64,000 bases of DNA from Panagrolaimus kolymaensis. Its lineage: Eukaryota > Nematoda > Chromadorea > Rhabditida > Panagrolaimidae. The DNA lies in assembly GCA_028622995.1 (NCBI GenBank), contig JAJQJQ010000006.1, positions 5,704,001 through 5,768,000 of the forward strand, written 5' to 3'. The position numbers and the translations under genes were made by a program. This document shows, piece after piece, positions 10,072 through 21,829 of this stretch. Position 1 is the stretch's first letter. The number at the start of each line of letters is the position of its first letter. The notes beneath the pieces were generated by a model, which did not search any database, was not told the DNA's origin, and was given only the letters and a program-made list of their open reading frames with translations.

Positions 10072-13000
10072 ATGTTAAAATTTCAAAGATTTGGCATCAG
10101 AACAAGAAGCTTGCAAGCTTTTGGAATACTTCATATTGAAACAAAAAGGAATCATTTTGTAAGCTTTTATTTTTTTTCTGTTAAAATTCTTATTGAAAAC
10201 TATTTAGATTAATCCCATTGTTCGATTAGCAAATACCAAAGTATCTGGAGATCCGGTGACAAATCAAAGTGATGTGGACAAAGCAAAATCACTATTATCA
10301 GAAGCGTCGGAAGTAGTCGTAATTGAAGAGACAAAAGAAAATGAAGCTGACAAGTTCATCAATAGCTTGATTAATAGAGGTGACTTCTATGGCGTTCGAC
10401 CTCGTAATGATGTATGTTGAATTTAATCAAAATCCTTTCTCATTATATTTTTTCTTTTTAAGGCTAAACCAGTTCACATCGAAGCTTCAATTGGAAAACT
10501 CAAAAATATGCTTGATGCTAATTTTAAGATTACAGCTGAATACTTTGTCCGAACAATATTGATCCCATTAAAAGAAAACGATCCTGCTATAGTGGAAATA
10601 ATTAAGAAAGCTGAATCATCATATATCCCGTATTTTATTCGATGTTGTGGATTACCGATGTCTGATGTTACTGAAGAACAAAAATTGCTCATTCTTGAAA
10701 ATCTTTTAAAAGCTTTCAAAGCAAATGGGTTTAAGTTTCATATTGAATCTTATAATGCTATTTTGGCCGTATGGTTAGAAAATGGATGTGAATTCGATGT
10801 TGATAAAATCATGGACGAAGTGGAAATCAATCAGAAATTACAACCTGATCTTGAATTTTACAACAAATTATTGCGGAAATTAGCTGAAACAGGTCAAATA
10901 AAACATATAAAGTGAGACTTTCTTTGAGTAGTTAAAATTACAGTTAAACCTGCTTTTAGAAAACTACTTTTAAAAATGAACTCTCAAGGAATTCTACCTG
11001 ATACTGATTCTGATCTTGCACAAGTTTTTGCCTATTCTGTCAATGGACATAAAGAAAACGCAAACAGATTAGTGGCTAAAATCTTGGACAAATATGGCGT
11101 AAGTATGAAAGCTGATTGTTTATCCGAACAGATACGTGGAGCTCTTGCAAATGTTAATGATCGTGAACTTCGTAATCTTCTTCGCTCAGCTATTGTGTTT
11201 GCTGATACAATAATGCAAGATAAGTCAAATAAGATGCCAGTTTCTCCGAATCGAAAAATGCTTATAATTTCTTCTGATGATATGTTTGAGTTCATTTGGA
11301 AGCTTGCAAAACTAAGTCCAATGGGTCAAAACTATGCTGGTTTAACACAACAAATACTTGAAACTGCACAAAGAAAAGTGGGGTTTTTTAAAATATTGAT
11401 GCGTGAAGCTGAGCGACACATAGCTCACGGGTACTATTATTCTGCTACGGTTTTACTTTCTGATACAATGCGTTTAAATAATCAGCTGAAAGATCAACGA
11501 AAGGATTGTAAGTTTTTGATTTCTTTAATGACTTATAAACATATTATTATTTTAGATTATATTAAACACTTACTACCTCGTCTGGCTAACCACATGGTCA
11601 GAAATCGTGTTGAACCTGATGTCATTAATGATATTGCTAACAGAATTATTGTCAGCCATGGTCCATGGTACGTTTTTTTTAAAAGAATTCTTGTTCTCGC
11701 TTGTTCATGAAAATCTAATTACAGGGCAACTTTCTATCATGATTTAGCCTATTCAATCTTGAACTTCAAAGGATATACATTTGATGAAAGATTTACCATG
11801 TTCTCAAATTTTGTTGATGCCATAGATCCTGATAGAACAAGAACACATTTAATTCTTCCGCTTCTCATGCGATGTCCTACTCTTCAAGATAAAAAAACAA
11901 TATTGTTTCAATGCTCTCAAATTGGGTATACCAACATTGCAAGAATTTCTCCGTTCATAATGACTCAACTCTTCTATGAACCAATGTTGAGTATGTTTCG
12001 ACTTTTAATTGAAATTAACCATTTACATTTCGACATTTTAGATATGTTTTTACACAAAACTCGATGGAGTGACCAAAAAAGACTCGACGTTACTTCAAAA
12101 GTTCTTGAATCATATGATATTAAACCTGAAGAAACATGGAATAGCCTTTATGATTATGTTAAAGATGTCGAGGCTAAGAAATATAAGTTTTCTCTTCCAA
12201 TTCGCTACAAAAATTTTATACGATGGCTCCAAGATGAACAAGAAAAAATGACAGAAGCCAAGCGTGTAGCAGCTGTTGAAAAGAATGTAAAATATACATA
12301 TTCATTGTTTAAAAAGTTACTAAGTTATGGCGACATTGAGAAAATGCATTCATTTTTAATTCAACGTGGAAGTTTTCCATCTGAAACCGACTTTGATAAA
12401 GATCTTGATCCTTTAATACATTTGTATTTGTCTCATGCGAACTTTGGTTATCTCAAAAAGTTCTTACAAATACTGTAAGTTATTTTTTTTGCAATTTTGG
12501 TTTAACTAAAAAGTGATATTTTTTAGGTCTAATGTTAAAATAGAAGAAGAATCGCTTCATGATGATGATTATAAACAAGGATATGATCCTGCTACCGTAT
12601 CTCCTGTTAAGAATTATCATCTATTGAACATTTTGAGAAGATTTTACATGGATTGTAAAAACCTTCCATTAGTCATTGAATATGTTTACGAACTCAAAAG
12701 ACTATTCCCTTATGGTACTTTTTGTAATAAACATACTTTTGAATAATCCTTACTTACATTTTTAGCTATCAGTTTCGTTGAATCACGCTTTGAATCATCT
12801 CGTGCTTATGAAAAACTGTTTTCTTCTATTTTTGCATCAGAAAATTTCCAACTACAAAATGTTAATGAATGTATTGATTTACTAACTGGTCTCATCAAAC
12901 TGGATATTATTACTCTTCATGCAACCGAAACCTTAACACTTTATATCATCGAAAGAGTTAATCTTCGTTTTGGATGGGATGCAGCTGTGGATACTTGGCT

Positions 13001-13803
13001 CAAATTTCAATCATCCCTTTATTGTTCAAATGGAATCTTGGCTTTGATGAAATTTGCTGTTGAGAATGATGATAATAGTCAAATTCAATTTCTTTTACAT
13101 CGTGCTAAAAACTTTATTTCCAGTTCTCGTGTGAATGCATTTTTAGCAGCAGCGTACCTCGTAAATGGAAAACATACAGATGCTAATAAAATATTTGAAA
13201 AAGAACGAACATCGATGCTCGCTTTTGACTGCCGCACAACTTTTCAATTATTACTTCAACAAGGAGCCAAGGTTTGATTAAAGGATGTTACTAAAATAAG
13301 TCAACGATAAGTTTTTTTTAGGAAGGAGTGTTGGAATTCGCTGATCTTTGTTTAGAATATTCTGATTTGAAAAACGACGAAAAATGTTCAAAGGCATTTA
13401 TCAACCATTGGATTTTCTTTTGTGGTGGTCGACGCCAGCTTCAAGATGCATTGATGTTTTATGAATTGTTTAGAAAGCATGGAGTTTATTTGGACCAAAA
13501 TCAAATGGAGAAGCTCAATAATATTTTAGTTCGACAGCAAGAAATTTTTGAGTAGGAAATTTTATAATAACCTCTAACTTTCATGTCATTTTTTTTTTCA
13601 GGAAATGGGCGCATAATCCTAAAACAGCCATCTTGAATACACCTAAAAAAGTTGGTGAAAATGAATTTGTACGAAAAATGAAGAGATTTCAAGAAGATTT
13701 GGAAGTGATAAGAAGTGGTGGAACTCTTGTACCTAGAACGGAAGATAATTTTATTGCTGAAATTGATTTACCATTGCCAACAGAAAATAGAATAAATGCT
13801 TAG
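10072..13803 (+). CDS. LRPPRC-like mitochondrial PPR protein
   Basis: Ten exons (10072-10158, 10208-10411, 10463-10911, 10960-11507, 11556-11667, 11725-12474, 12527-12714, 12766-13271, 13322-13551, 13602-13803) give 1091 aa. The N-terminus (MLKFQRFGIRTRSLQAFG) is basic and Arg-rich with no acids, like a mitochondrial presequence. Residues about 185-290 contain helix-pair repeats of pentatricopeptide type: SYNAILAVWLENG, LEFYNKLLRKLAETG and KLLLKMNSQGILPD. The rest is alpha-helical with weaker repeats. LRPPRC (MMA-1 in C. elegans) stabilises mitochondrial mRNAs together with SLIRP; this protein is somewhat shorter than human LRPPRC. A TA-rich 3' UTR with AATAAA at 13872 precedes the next gene, whose start follows an acceptor after only 352 bases, so the two may be co-transcribed. 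Confidence 0.8.
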
Positions 13804-14155
13804 ATAATAATAGTATGTATTAGATAAAATAGGATTTTTGTTGTTTTTTAGTTGTTTTGTTGATTTAATGTAATAAAATTTTGTTAAATAATGTTTTATC
13901 ATTGAAAGTGTTTGAAATTTTGCTTGAGGTTAATGAAAAGGTTGAATAAATACATAGCGAGACTGATGTGCGTGCATAAAAAAAAAGAAGCAAAAGTTCA
14001 TCGAGAAAAAAACACAGCTCCCATTATTTTTTTCAAAAAAGTTTTCATCACACATTTTTTTTGGCAAAATGAAACAAATTTTACTTATTTCAATAAATTA
14101 AAATTCTTTCAACCTTGTTTCAATTTTATTTTTAATGTTGCTTCTTCTCTTTAGA
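13804..14155. other. Possible intercistronic region
   Basis: AATAAA at 13872-13877 marks the upstream 3' end. TTCTCTTTAG ends at 14154, one base before the downstream ATG, and is a candidate trans-splice acceptor. The 352-bp gap fits a nematode operon or two closely spaced genes. Confidence 0.45.
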
Positions 14156-16204
14156 ATGTCGTCAAGAAATTTACTCAAATTTGTTTCACTTCGATTCATA
14201 GCTAATAATCCTGTTCGAACGTTAATTTCTTCAAACCCACATGTGATGTATTCAAGTGAAAATGAAAGAGATGTTTTTTCTATGATGTATCAAAAGCAAT
14301 CTGATGAAAAATTTAAAAATTATGAATTGAGGTGTGTTTTTTTTTTACTTTGTCTATGCAAGGTCTCTATTAACTATTTACTTTATTTTAGTGATCCTGA
14401 AATTTACACAGACAGGAATGATTATTTTCGACAGAAAGTAGCTTCTCCTTTGGTTTACATTGGGTTTGAAGAGTGTTATGATCTCTTGGATTCTATGGAT
14501 GGAGAACTCATAACAGATGAACAATTTTCTGCGGCTCTTGAACGAATACTCAATAGTGAAAGCCTTGAAAATCCAATCGAAAATGCTGTGAAATTTTATA
14601 AAAAAGTTGTTGAAAATGGAATTCATCGAAAAGAAGATCGTGATTTATTGATTCGACCAATTGTTCACAAAGCAGCATTGTTAGTTTTTTCGCCATGGCT
14701 TACTTGCTTTATAACATTAAATGATTTTCATTTTTCAGACTACCTGATGCTTCATTTGATTCTATTTGGAAACTCTTCTCTCAACTTTCAATCATTGAAC
14801 CTTTGGATCTTTCAGGAAAAGAAAATAAAATACGTCATAATCTTCATTCTACAACTTTATGGGAAATAATAAAATTTACAAATTTCTTGCAAGACAGAAG
14901 TGAAAAGAAACGTTGCCTTCAAATTGGTATGTTCTTTTGTTAATACAACCTTTTTAATGGATTAGTTTATTTTAGTGAAAAATTTCATTGATTCAAATGC
15001 TTCACCCGTGCAAGCTGATTGTCTTAATGGAGCTTGGTTTTTGTTTGAGAATAAAGTTCTAACATTCACGGACTTTTTGCTTGTTTCTGGTAAAACTCTA
15101 TATCCTGCTCATCTCAAATACTTGATGGAAAATTGCTCGTCTGTTATGAATAAGAAGTTTAATGCTACACAAATACGAAAATTATTTACTACTTTCTTCA
15201 CTCATAACAATGCGACTTTCTCTTCTTCACTGGGAGTATGTAATAAGTTGATAGATATTGGTGTCATGAGTAACCGGCGAATATTCTTGGAAGTCGCTGC
15301 AAAATTTTTACTCGAAAAAGAACCTTATGATGTGGCTTTTAGCAAATGGTCAAGCGTTTGTTCTATTGATAATATCATTGCTGGTGGTGATATCTTCTTT
15401 GATTATATTTTATCTGATAAAAAATGTCCTGTTAAACTTCAAGAGAGGCGGATAGGTATGTTTTATCAATTTCAAAGAATAACAACAAATATTTGTAACA
15501 AATTTCAGCTCAACTTGTTAAACTTTATGAAGATGTACGAACTCCAAGTGAAGGAATAGCTCAATTAATAGTTTCTTTGGTTACTACTGGAAGAAAAATG
15601 GATGCAAATGTTTTATGGTCGAAGCTTGACGTTGATTGTAATCATTTTTTATGGCCAATTCGTAAGCTAGCTAATGTAAGCCTTTGGATGTTGTTATAAC
15701 CATGACTAATCCTTTTCACATTTTTAGAGAGAGTTTGTCGATGTTAACCTAGTTCATATTTCTGAATTTGCTGATTTATTAGCTGAATGCGTTTTGAAGG
15801 AAATGAATAAAACAAAGCCTCTTCGTAAGAAAAATAAAGGTGATGAAACTCTTCTTGAACAAAATGATGTTGGTGATCAGCTTGCTATAGAAACTAAGAA
15901 TTCCAAACATGGAGAAGAAAAGCCAACTCGAGAAGAAAATATGCAATTTTTACTCAAAAGATGGCAAGTGAATAAAAGAAGAAAATATACCAAGTACTCA
16001 ACAAAGAAATTTCATGTCAAAGCTGATCAATTGGAGTTCCTTATCGTCGCAATTCAAGAAGTATGGATTAGATTAGCTGAATTCAAAAATGATCCAAGAA
16101 AAGCTGATCTTCGTGATATTGAAAGATTCTTATCAAACAACAAAATTCCATTGGCAGAAAAACTTCATGATCGTGTGGCTCGACTTAAATCAACTCCAGT
16201 TTAA
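14156..16204 (+). CDS. Mitochondrial-type helical repeat protein downstream of LRPPRC-like gene
   Basis: Exons 14156-14331, 14392-14679, 14739-14926, 14976-15455, 15509-15675 and 15728-16204 give 591 aa. The first 25 residues (MSSRNLLKFVSLRFIANN) resemble a mitochondrial presequence. The body is helical, and the last 130 residues are rich in Lys/Glu. I see no diagnostic catalytic motif. It could be an LRPPRC C-terminal-half homologue or another PPR/TPR-like organellar RNA factor; the position after an LRPPRC-like gene supports this but does not prove it. A partial inverted copy lies at 3485-4890, and a copy of its 3' UTR lies at about 20789-21020. A 3' UTR AATAAA lies near 16354. Confidence 0.75.
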
Positions 16205-16779
16205 AGCATCGATACTAAAGATTTTGAATTGTTAGGATTTTTTGTTTGTATTAATTAGAATGTATTAAATGTAATAGCACGAAATTGTTAAAATGTTAGT
16301 GTCATATAATGTAGTTGTATCGTTTAGATTGTTGATTTTTGTTTTTCTTTAGAATAAAAAAATTGTTTTTAGCGTTTATCATAATTCTCTCTCAAAATAT
16401 TTTTTTGTGATTGATAAATAAGATAGTCAGCAACATCTTGATTTTTTGTTATTCTTTATAATGGAAAAACCCATAAGATAAATTTTGGTTTTTAAAACTC
16501 ATGGCTTTGGAATCAATGGGTGGATATTATTAAACTTCTAGCATCTTTACGTCCTCGAATTCATCGAGTATTCAAACTTCCATAAACCATTCGAATGGAT
16601 CTTGCAAATAATCTCCTTGAAATTCGATGCAAATTCCAAAATACTCGGATGTATCGTAATTTCGCATATTTGACACTGCAAATTAGAAAATGAGAAGAGA
16701 AAAAAGAATGAACAACATAAAGAGAAATAGAAAAGTTTATTGGAGAAATTTACAAAACATTAAAATACATAAAATATTA
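16205..16779. other. Convergent 3' region; source of a dispersed UTR copy
   Basis: Holds the 3' UTR of the plus-strand gene (AAAGCATCGATACT from 16205; AATAAA near 16354) and the 3' end of the minus-strand membrane protein gene. The first 225 bases or so are repeated at about 20789-21020. Confidence 0.6.
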
Positions 16780-19150
16780 TCATTTTTGGTCTTTTGGTTT
16801 CTTATCTTTTGGTGATGGAGGCAGCTTTTGATCAACACTTTCCCAATCAGATACAACATCACCAAATGTCGGATATTCACCTTGTTTGCGAACCACTTCA
16901 CCTTTTGCTATCTTTTCCTAAAATCATAAAGGTAATAAACAAAAAAAAATAATGAAAGTAAACTAACTTCATAAGTATTTCTTTTGATTTGTTTCGGCAT
17001 TGGTTTGTTAGCTCGTATCTTCTTGACTCTTTCTTCTTCATCTTTTCTCAATTTTTCAAGCAAATCTTCAGGCTTCATCATCGGTTGCTGCTTCTTCCTT
17101 TCTTCATCAGCTCCATTTTTCTTTTGGCTGTTTTCCAAAGCAGCTTCTTCTTGTTTTCGATGTTTCAATTCACCTTCTTCATTCTTCTTTGCGGCTTCAA
17201 TTTCATTCTTATTTTTCTTGGCTCCATTATTATTTTCAAGCATTTCGTCCTTTGAATCCCAATCAGAGACGACATCGTTCATCGTTGGATAATCTTCTTT
17301 CTTACGCTTTAAGCCGAATTTTGCTATTTTCTCCTATAAAAACATAATAATTAGTAATCAGAAGAAATACTTTTAAAAGTAAAAAAAAAGACACTTACTG
17401 CTTTAGCTTCACGTGGAATGAACTTTGGTTTAATTGAAAATGGAACTTTTGGAGGTGGTTTTGTTACAGCGGGTTGTTGATGCTTTGATGATGGCGTAAT
17501 TAATGGAGATCTGACATTTGTCTGAAATCTCTAACATTAATTTAGGCCATAAAAATGTAAAAAACTTACTTCAAAATCAGTTAATTTCTTTTCCGCAACA
17601 GGAGAAGGAGCAACCTCGACTTCTTTTTTTGCAGCCGATTTTTTCAAGTTCGAAGGTGATGGAGTTTGTGCATTAGCAAGAGGAGGCATACTTTCAAAGT
17701 TTGTTTTAGAATGAGATGGAGGTATTAGAGGTTCTTGATGTTTATCAATAATGGCTGCAGGAGGAAGATGAGCAAAATTGGCTTCTTTTTCATCTTGTTT
17801 TGCAATAGCTTTTTTCAATTGCGATGGAATTGCAACATCTTCACCTTCAGCTCCATCAATCAAAACATTATTCAGCTGAGTCATCATTCCAGGATCATGG
17901 TTTTCATATGCATCACGAGCTTTTGGTGGAGGTTCATTTTCAAATTTTGTTTTAGCTGGCGACATTACAGGAAGGACTTCTTGAGGATTTAAGTCGTTTT
18001 CTTCATCTTCTTTGGGATTTTTATGATGCTTCTTTTTCTTCTTGTGCTTTTTGGAACTCTAAAATTATCACCAATGAATGAAAATAATAAACCAATTTTA
18101 ACAATAATATTATGCTTATTACAGCTCCAAAACAAAACTAATGCTAAGTTATAGCAACTAAATCCTTGTTCTAACAATAAAACTAAAACGAACTTTTCGT
18201 TTGCCAGAAGAATCATCACCTTCACCATCGTCCTCGTCCTTAGCCTTCTTCTTTTTCTTATGCTTTTTCTTTTTCTTCTTTTTGGAAGAATCTTCGTCGC
18301 CATCACTTTCCTTTTCCCTTTTCTTATGCTTCTTTTTTTTCTTTTTTGATTTGGATGAAGCTCCTTCGTTGTTAGATTCTTTACCAGTTTCAGCTTCAAC
18401 GACCTTCATAGGAATCTAAAACACTAACATTATTTCAAATTAGTGAAAGAAAAGATACATACTTCTTCAGGTTGCGGTTCTTTAGCATTGACATTATCGC
18501 GAGATTTCTTTTCATTAGTGATTTGATTTTCACTTTGTTGTTCTTTTTCTTCACGAGTTATTGGTTTCTGAGGTTCTGCAGGAACAAATTGCTGTTTTCC
18601 ATCACCACCATCAGAAGAGCTTGCCATTTGAGGTATTTCAGGTGCATCAATTTGAGGTATTTCAGGTGCTTCAATTTGAGGCATTTCAGGTGCATCAATG
18701 TTCGGTTGTCTTGGATTTGAATGATCATGAACGGTTAATTCAAGTTCACCATTACTTTTTTTACCAGCTGATTGAGCACTTGCTTTGCTTTTAGGTTGAA
18801 AATTATTAGGCTTTGATGAATCCTAAAAATATAAAAATGAAAGAGAATTCAAAAACAACGAAGCATGAACACTTTTTTGGCGGCGAACCATTCATAGCCA
18901 GCTATTTTCTTACTGTATTAAAAAACAGGCTTACCTTTTTTGGATCTTTATTACCATGGATTTTGCCATCGTTTGGTTGATCATATTTCTTTGAAAATAA
19001 TGATTCATCAGCTTCTGTTCGTTTTCGAGGAGGCTTCTTTTGAGGTACTGGACGACGTGCACGACGAGCTTTGTTGCATGTAAAAGTGATCAATGTTCCT
19101 GTTGCAAGCGTTAACGAAATCCAACATAAAATTGTTAACCATTCTTCCAT
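16780..19150 (-). CDS. Lysine-rich single-pass membrane protein with tandem YPTxxDVVSDW motif
   Basis: Exons (5' to 3') 19150-18935, 18822-18463, 18415-18194, 18058-17570, 17521-17399, 17333-16968 and 16917-16780 give 637 aa; every intron is phase 0. Residues about 4-25 (WLTILCWISLTLATGTLITF) are one membrane helix followed by a strongly basic stretch (RRARRPVPQKKPPRKR), predicting a short lumenal N-terminus and a long cytoplasmic tail. The tail is disordered: an APEIPQI repeat, Lys/His/Lys blocks with Asp/Glu, and Pro-rich linkers. The last two exons each begin EKIAK and each carry YPTxxDVVSDW(D/E)S, at about residues 471-500 and 593-620, an evident exon duplication. I do not recognise the family. 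A frame extends upstream to 19231, but MEEW at 19150 is the start giving a clean N-terminal helix. Confidence 0.8.
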
Positions 19151-19850
19151 GATTTTGAGAAGCAACAGCAATCTTGAAAATTGAGATTGTTGATTGAGAG
19201 AATATGTTTCACAAAAATCGACAATCAACAATGAAAGAAAGCAACGTCAAAAAATGAATGAAAGAAAATGAAGTTGTAAAAAAGTGGAAAGAGCTAAACA
19301 ATGAAGTGAAAAAATATTTACATGTTTGCTTTTTGTCGCTCCTTCAAAGCAATAAAAATTGCATGCAATAAATGTCTGAAAACATTCACATTGAAGTTCA
19401 TTCAACTATGCCTAAAATTCTAATAGTTCACATATACCTTTGATTTAAATATGTATTGTACTATCTTTAAACGGATTTTGCTTCATGTATCTATGCACAT
19501 ATTTGCTTATTGGTTCTTCGTTAGTTAAGTTTTAATATTATTTGTTAATGAAGCAAATTACAAGAATTAATAACACCATGTATCATATATTATGTAATTA
19601 CATAATCCGAAAAAGCCTTTTTTACATACCACAAAGTATTAACCATTCAAAATTCTCGTCTTCATTTGTTTTTAACAAGCTAACATTTAAAATTAAATCC
19701 AAACTGTAAAAATTTTCTGACAATGAAATCTCCAATCCTTTTAAAAGCTAAAGCTCAACTTTGAAGCAATACAAAATTTAACCAATATGAAACACAAATA
19801 GAAATTATCAGATTTATTGGAAATTTACATCAGTAAAATAATTAATTAGT
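19151..19850. other. Intergenic, no gene seen
   Basis: AT-rich spacer between two minus-strand genes. It should hold the promoter and 5' UTR of the membrane protein gene and the 3' UTR of the REEP gene. No repeat or RNA gene is visible. Confidence 0.5.
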
Positions 19851-20585
19851 TTAGGCAGTTTTGAAGTAGTTGGAAGCAAGAGCATCGATCTTTGTAACGG
19901 CAGGATTGACGACTTTGTTGAAGAAGCGTGAAGCACCTTTGGTTTGAGGAAGAGCAAGATAGAGAAGGATGGCGACTTTCAAGACGTAGTAGATTGGGAA
20001 GTATTGCATGATTGCATCAGCGAAGAAGTCGAAAAGAGCAAACAAAGCAAAACATGTCCAATAAATGAGCCATTGAGTATCATCATCCTTGTTGGAGGTA
20101 CGAACAGCTTTGACTGAAGCATATGCAGGATAAGCAAAACCAATCAAGTTGCAAACAAGTTGAGCACATCCACCAAAGATCAAGTAAAATGAAAAGATGG
20201 CGCAGAGACCATAGAAGTACTAAAAAAGAAATCAAAAGGTTTAGGAAATATGTAAAAAAGAAAAAAAACATACAAATTCACGTTTGATCTTTGTGGAAGT
20301 CTCAAGCATTGCAAGGTTGGTGTCCAAGAATTGGATGTTTGATTGGTAGAGAGCTTTCTGGATTGCAGGTTGAACATCAGCGAAAGAGTTGATTTCAGTT
20401 GATACTTCAACACCAGCAGCAGCAACAGTAGGAGCAGGAGCAACAGGAGGAGCCGCAGCATCAGCAGGGGCAGCAGCAACAACAGCAGGTCCATCTTCTT
20501 TCATAGCAACCGTTGGAGGTACATCAGTTGATGGAGCTTGAGATTCAGCAGGAAGAACAATTCCTTCTTTTGATGAGGCGGCCAT
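19851..20585 (-). CDS. yop-1: REEP5/Yop1-family ER membrane-shaping protein
   Basis: Exons 20585-20274 and 20219-19851 give 226 aa. Residues 1-75 are an Ala/Pro-rich, probably disordered leader, longer than usual for the family. From about residue 80 the protein is a TB2/DP1/HVA22 domain: two hydrophobic hairpins ([32 protein letters not shown], shown in part, and the [17 protein letters not shown] region), the family signature YPAYASVKA, then a [20 protein letters not shown] stretch ahead of the amphipathic C-terminus. REEP5/Yop1 proteins bend ER tubules together with reticulons. Its promoter is likely in the 1.2-kb gap to the right, shared in opposite orientation with the second carboxylesterase. 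Confidence 0.93.
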
Positions 20586-21829
20586 TTTTTTTTATCAAAG
20601 ATCAGCAGCAACCAATTTAATCAATCACGAATGAATTAAATTTCATTGTCATCGTTTCTTTTATACGATTTTGAAGGCTTCTCGCTTCCATCATTTTTTT
20701 TTTCATTCAAATTTTTGATTTTCTGCTTCCTTGAAGACAAAATATGCCTAAAAATAGTTGCTGGTATCTCTTTTATTTGTTGTTGTTTAAAGCATCGATA
20801 CTAAGGATTTTGAACAGTTAGGAATTTTTTGTTTGTATTAATTAGAATGTATTAAATGAAATAGGAAGAAATTATTAAAATGTTAGTGTCATATATTGTA
20901 GTTATATCTTTTAGATGGTTGATTTTTTGTCTTTAGAAAATATTCGATTTTTGCGTTTACATAATTCCATCTCAATCAAAGCTTGCTTTTTGATTGATAG
21001 TTAAAGGTAGTCCACAAAAAAATTGAGGAAGAAAGAAAAAATGAAGAAAAAAAAACACGAGAAGCTTCGATCAAGGAACACACCTTTTTAACTTATCTTT
21101 TTTTTCTCCCATTTGCCTCTTTGTTCGTGGCTTTCAAACACATTTACACATTTTGGTAAACAAAAAACATTTTTTTCTTTTATTTACGTTGTGGTGCAAG
21201 AGAGGAAGAGGTTAGCGAATATGAGTGATGATTGACATTCACTTTTTTTTATTTGCTTGCACTTTTGAGTGTTACAAAGTTTAAAAACTGCCATCCATTT
21301 TCTTGTTGATAAATTAATGGAAGAAGATAAAAAATAAATACAAGTTTTTTCAATTCTCTCTTTTCTCTATAAACACGATGTTCGAATCCAACTATTCTTC
21401 TGAATATTTTCTTATTTAAACTATGAAGTATATTTTTTGATTGATGAATCCATTATTTTTATCACCCCAAAGAGTTGTTTTTTCTTTCTCTTTCCCATGA
21501 ACGTACAACTTTAGAATGTTAAAATCGCAACATTTCCCAGATTGTTAAAGAATGAAAAATTGACATAATTAATTCTGAAAATACATTAATATAACCATTT
21601 ATTGTCAAAAAAATTATTTTTTTCGCATTAAACGCGCTTGTTTGATTTTGACGGTTGCTAAAATCAACCACTAAAAAAATATATATATAAGACATTCTTT
21701 AACCTACAATAATCGTAAAAAATATTGTTTCTGCTATTGGCGAGTCTTTCTTTTAGTTTTATTCAAGAGTTTAATTAACTATGTTATGTTCTAATTTTTA
21801 GCCAACTTGGAGAGCTTCAAATTTCTCAA
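20586..21829. other. Divergent promoter region containing a UTR copy
   Basis: Apart from the 3' UTR copy at about 20789-21020, the stretch is T/A-rich with no coding frame. It separates divergent genes (yop-1 minus, carboxylesterase plus). An acceptor (TTTTTAG) ends at 21801, 28 bases before the esterase ATG. Confidence 0.5.
20789..21020 (+). repeat. Diverged direct copy of the 3' UTR at 16205-16430
   Basis: Starts AAAGCATCGATACTAA and continues through AGTTAGGA, TTTTTTGTTTGTATTAATTAGA and ATGTTAGTGTCATAT with scattered substitutions and small gaps, matching the sequence just after the stop codon of the 14156-16204 gene. None of the coding region is present here. It looks like the remnant of a duplicated gene whose body was lost. 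Confidence 0.85.

Noticed and set aside
18158..18419. Frames overlapping the lysine-rich membrane protein on both strands
   Set aside because: Shadows of AAG/AAA-rich coding sequence; the phase-0 exon chain explains the region.
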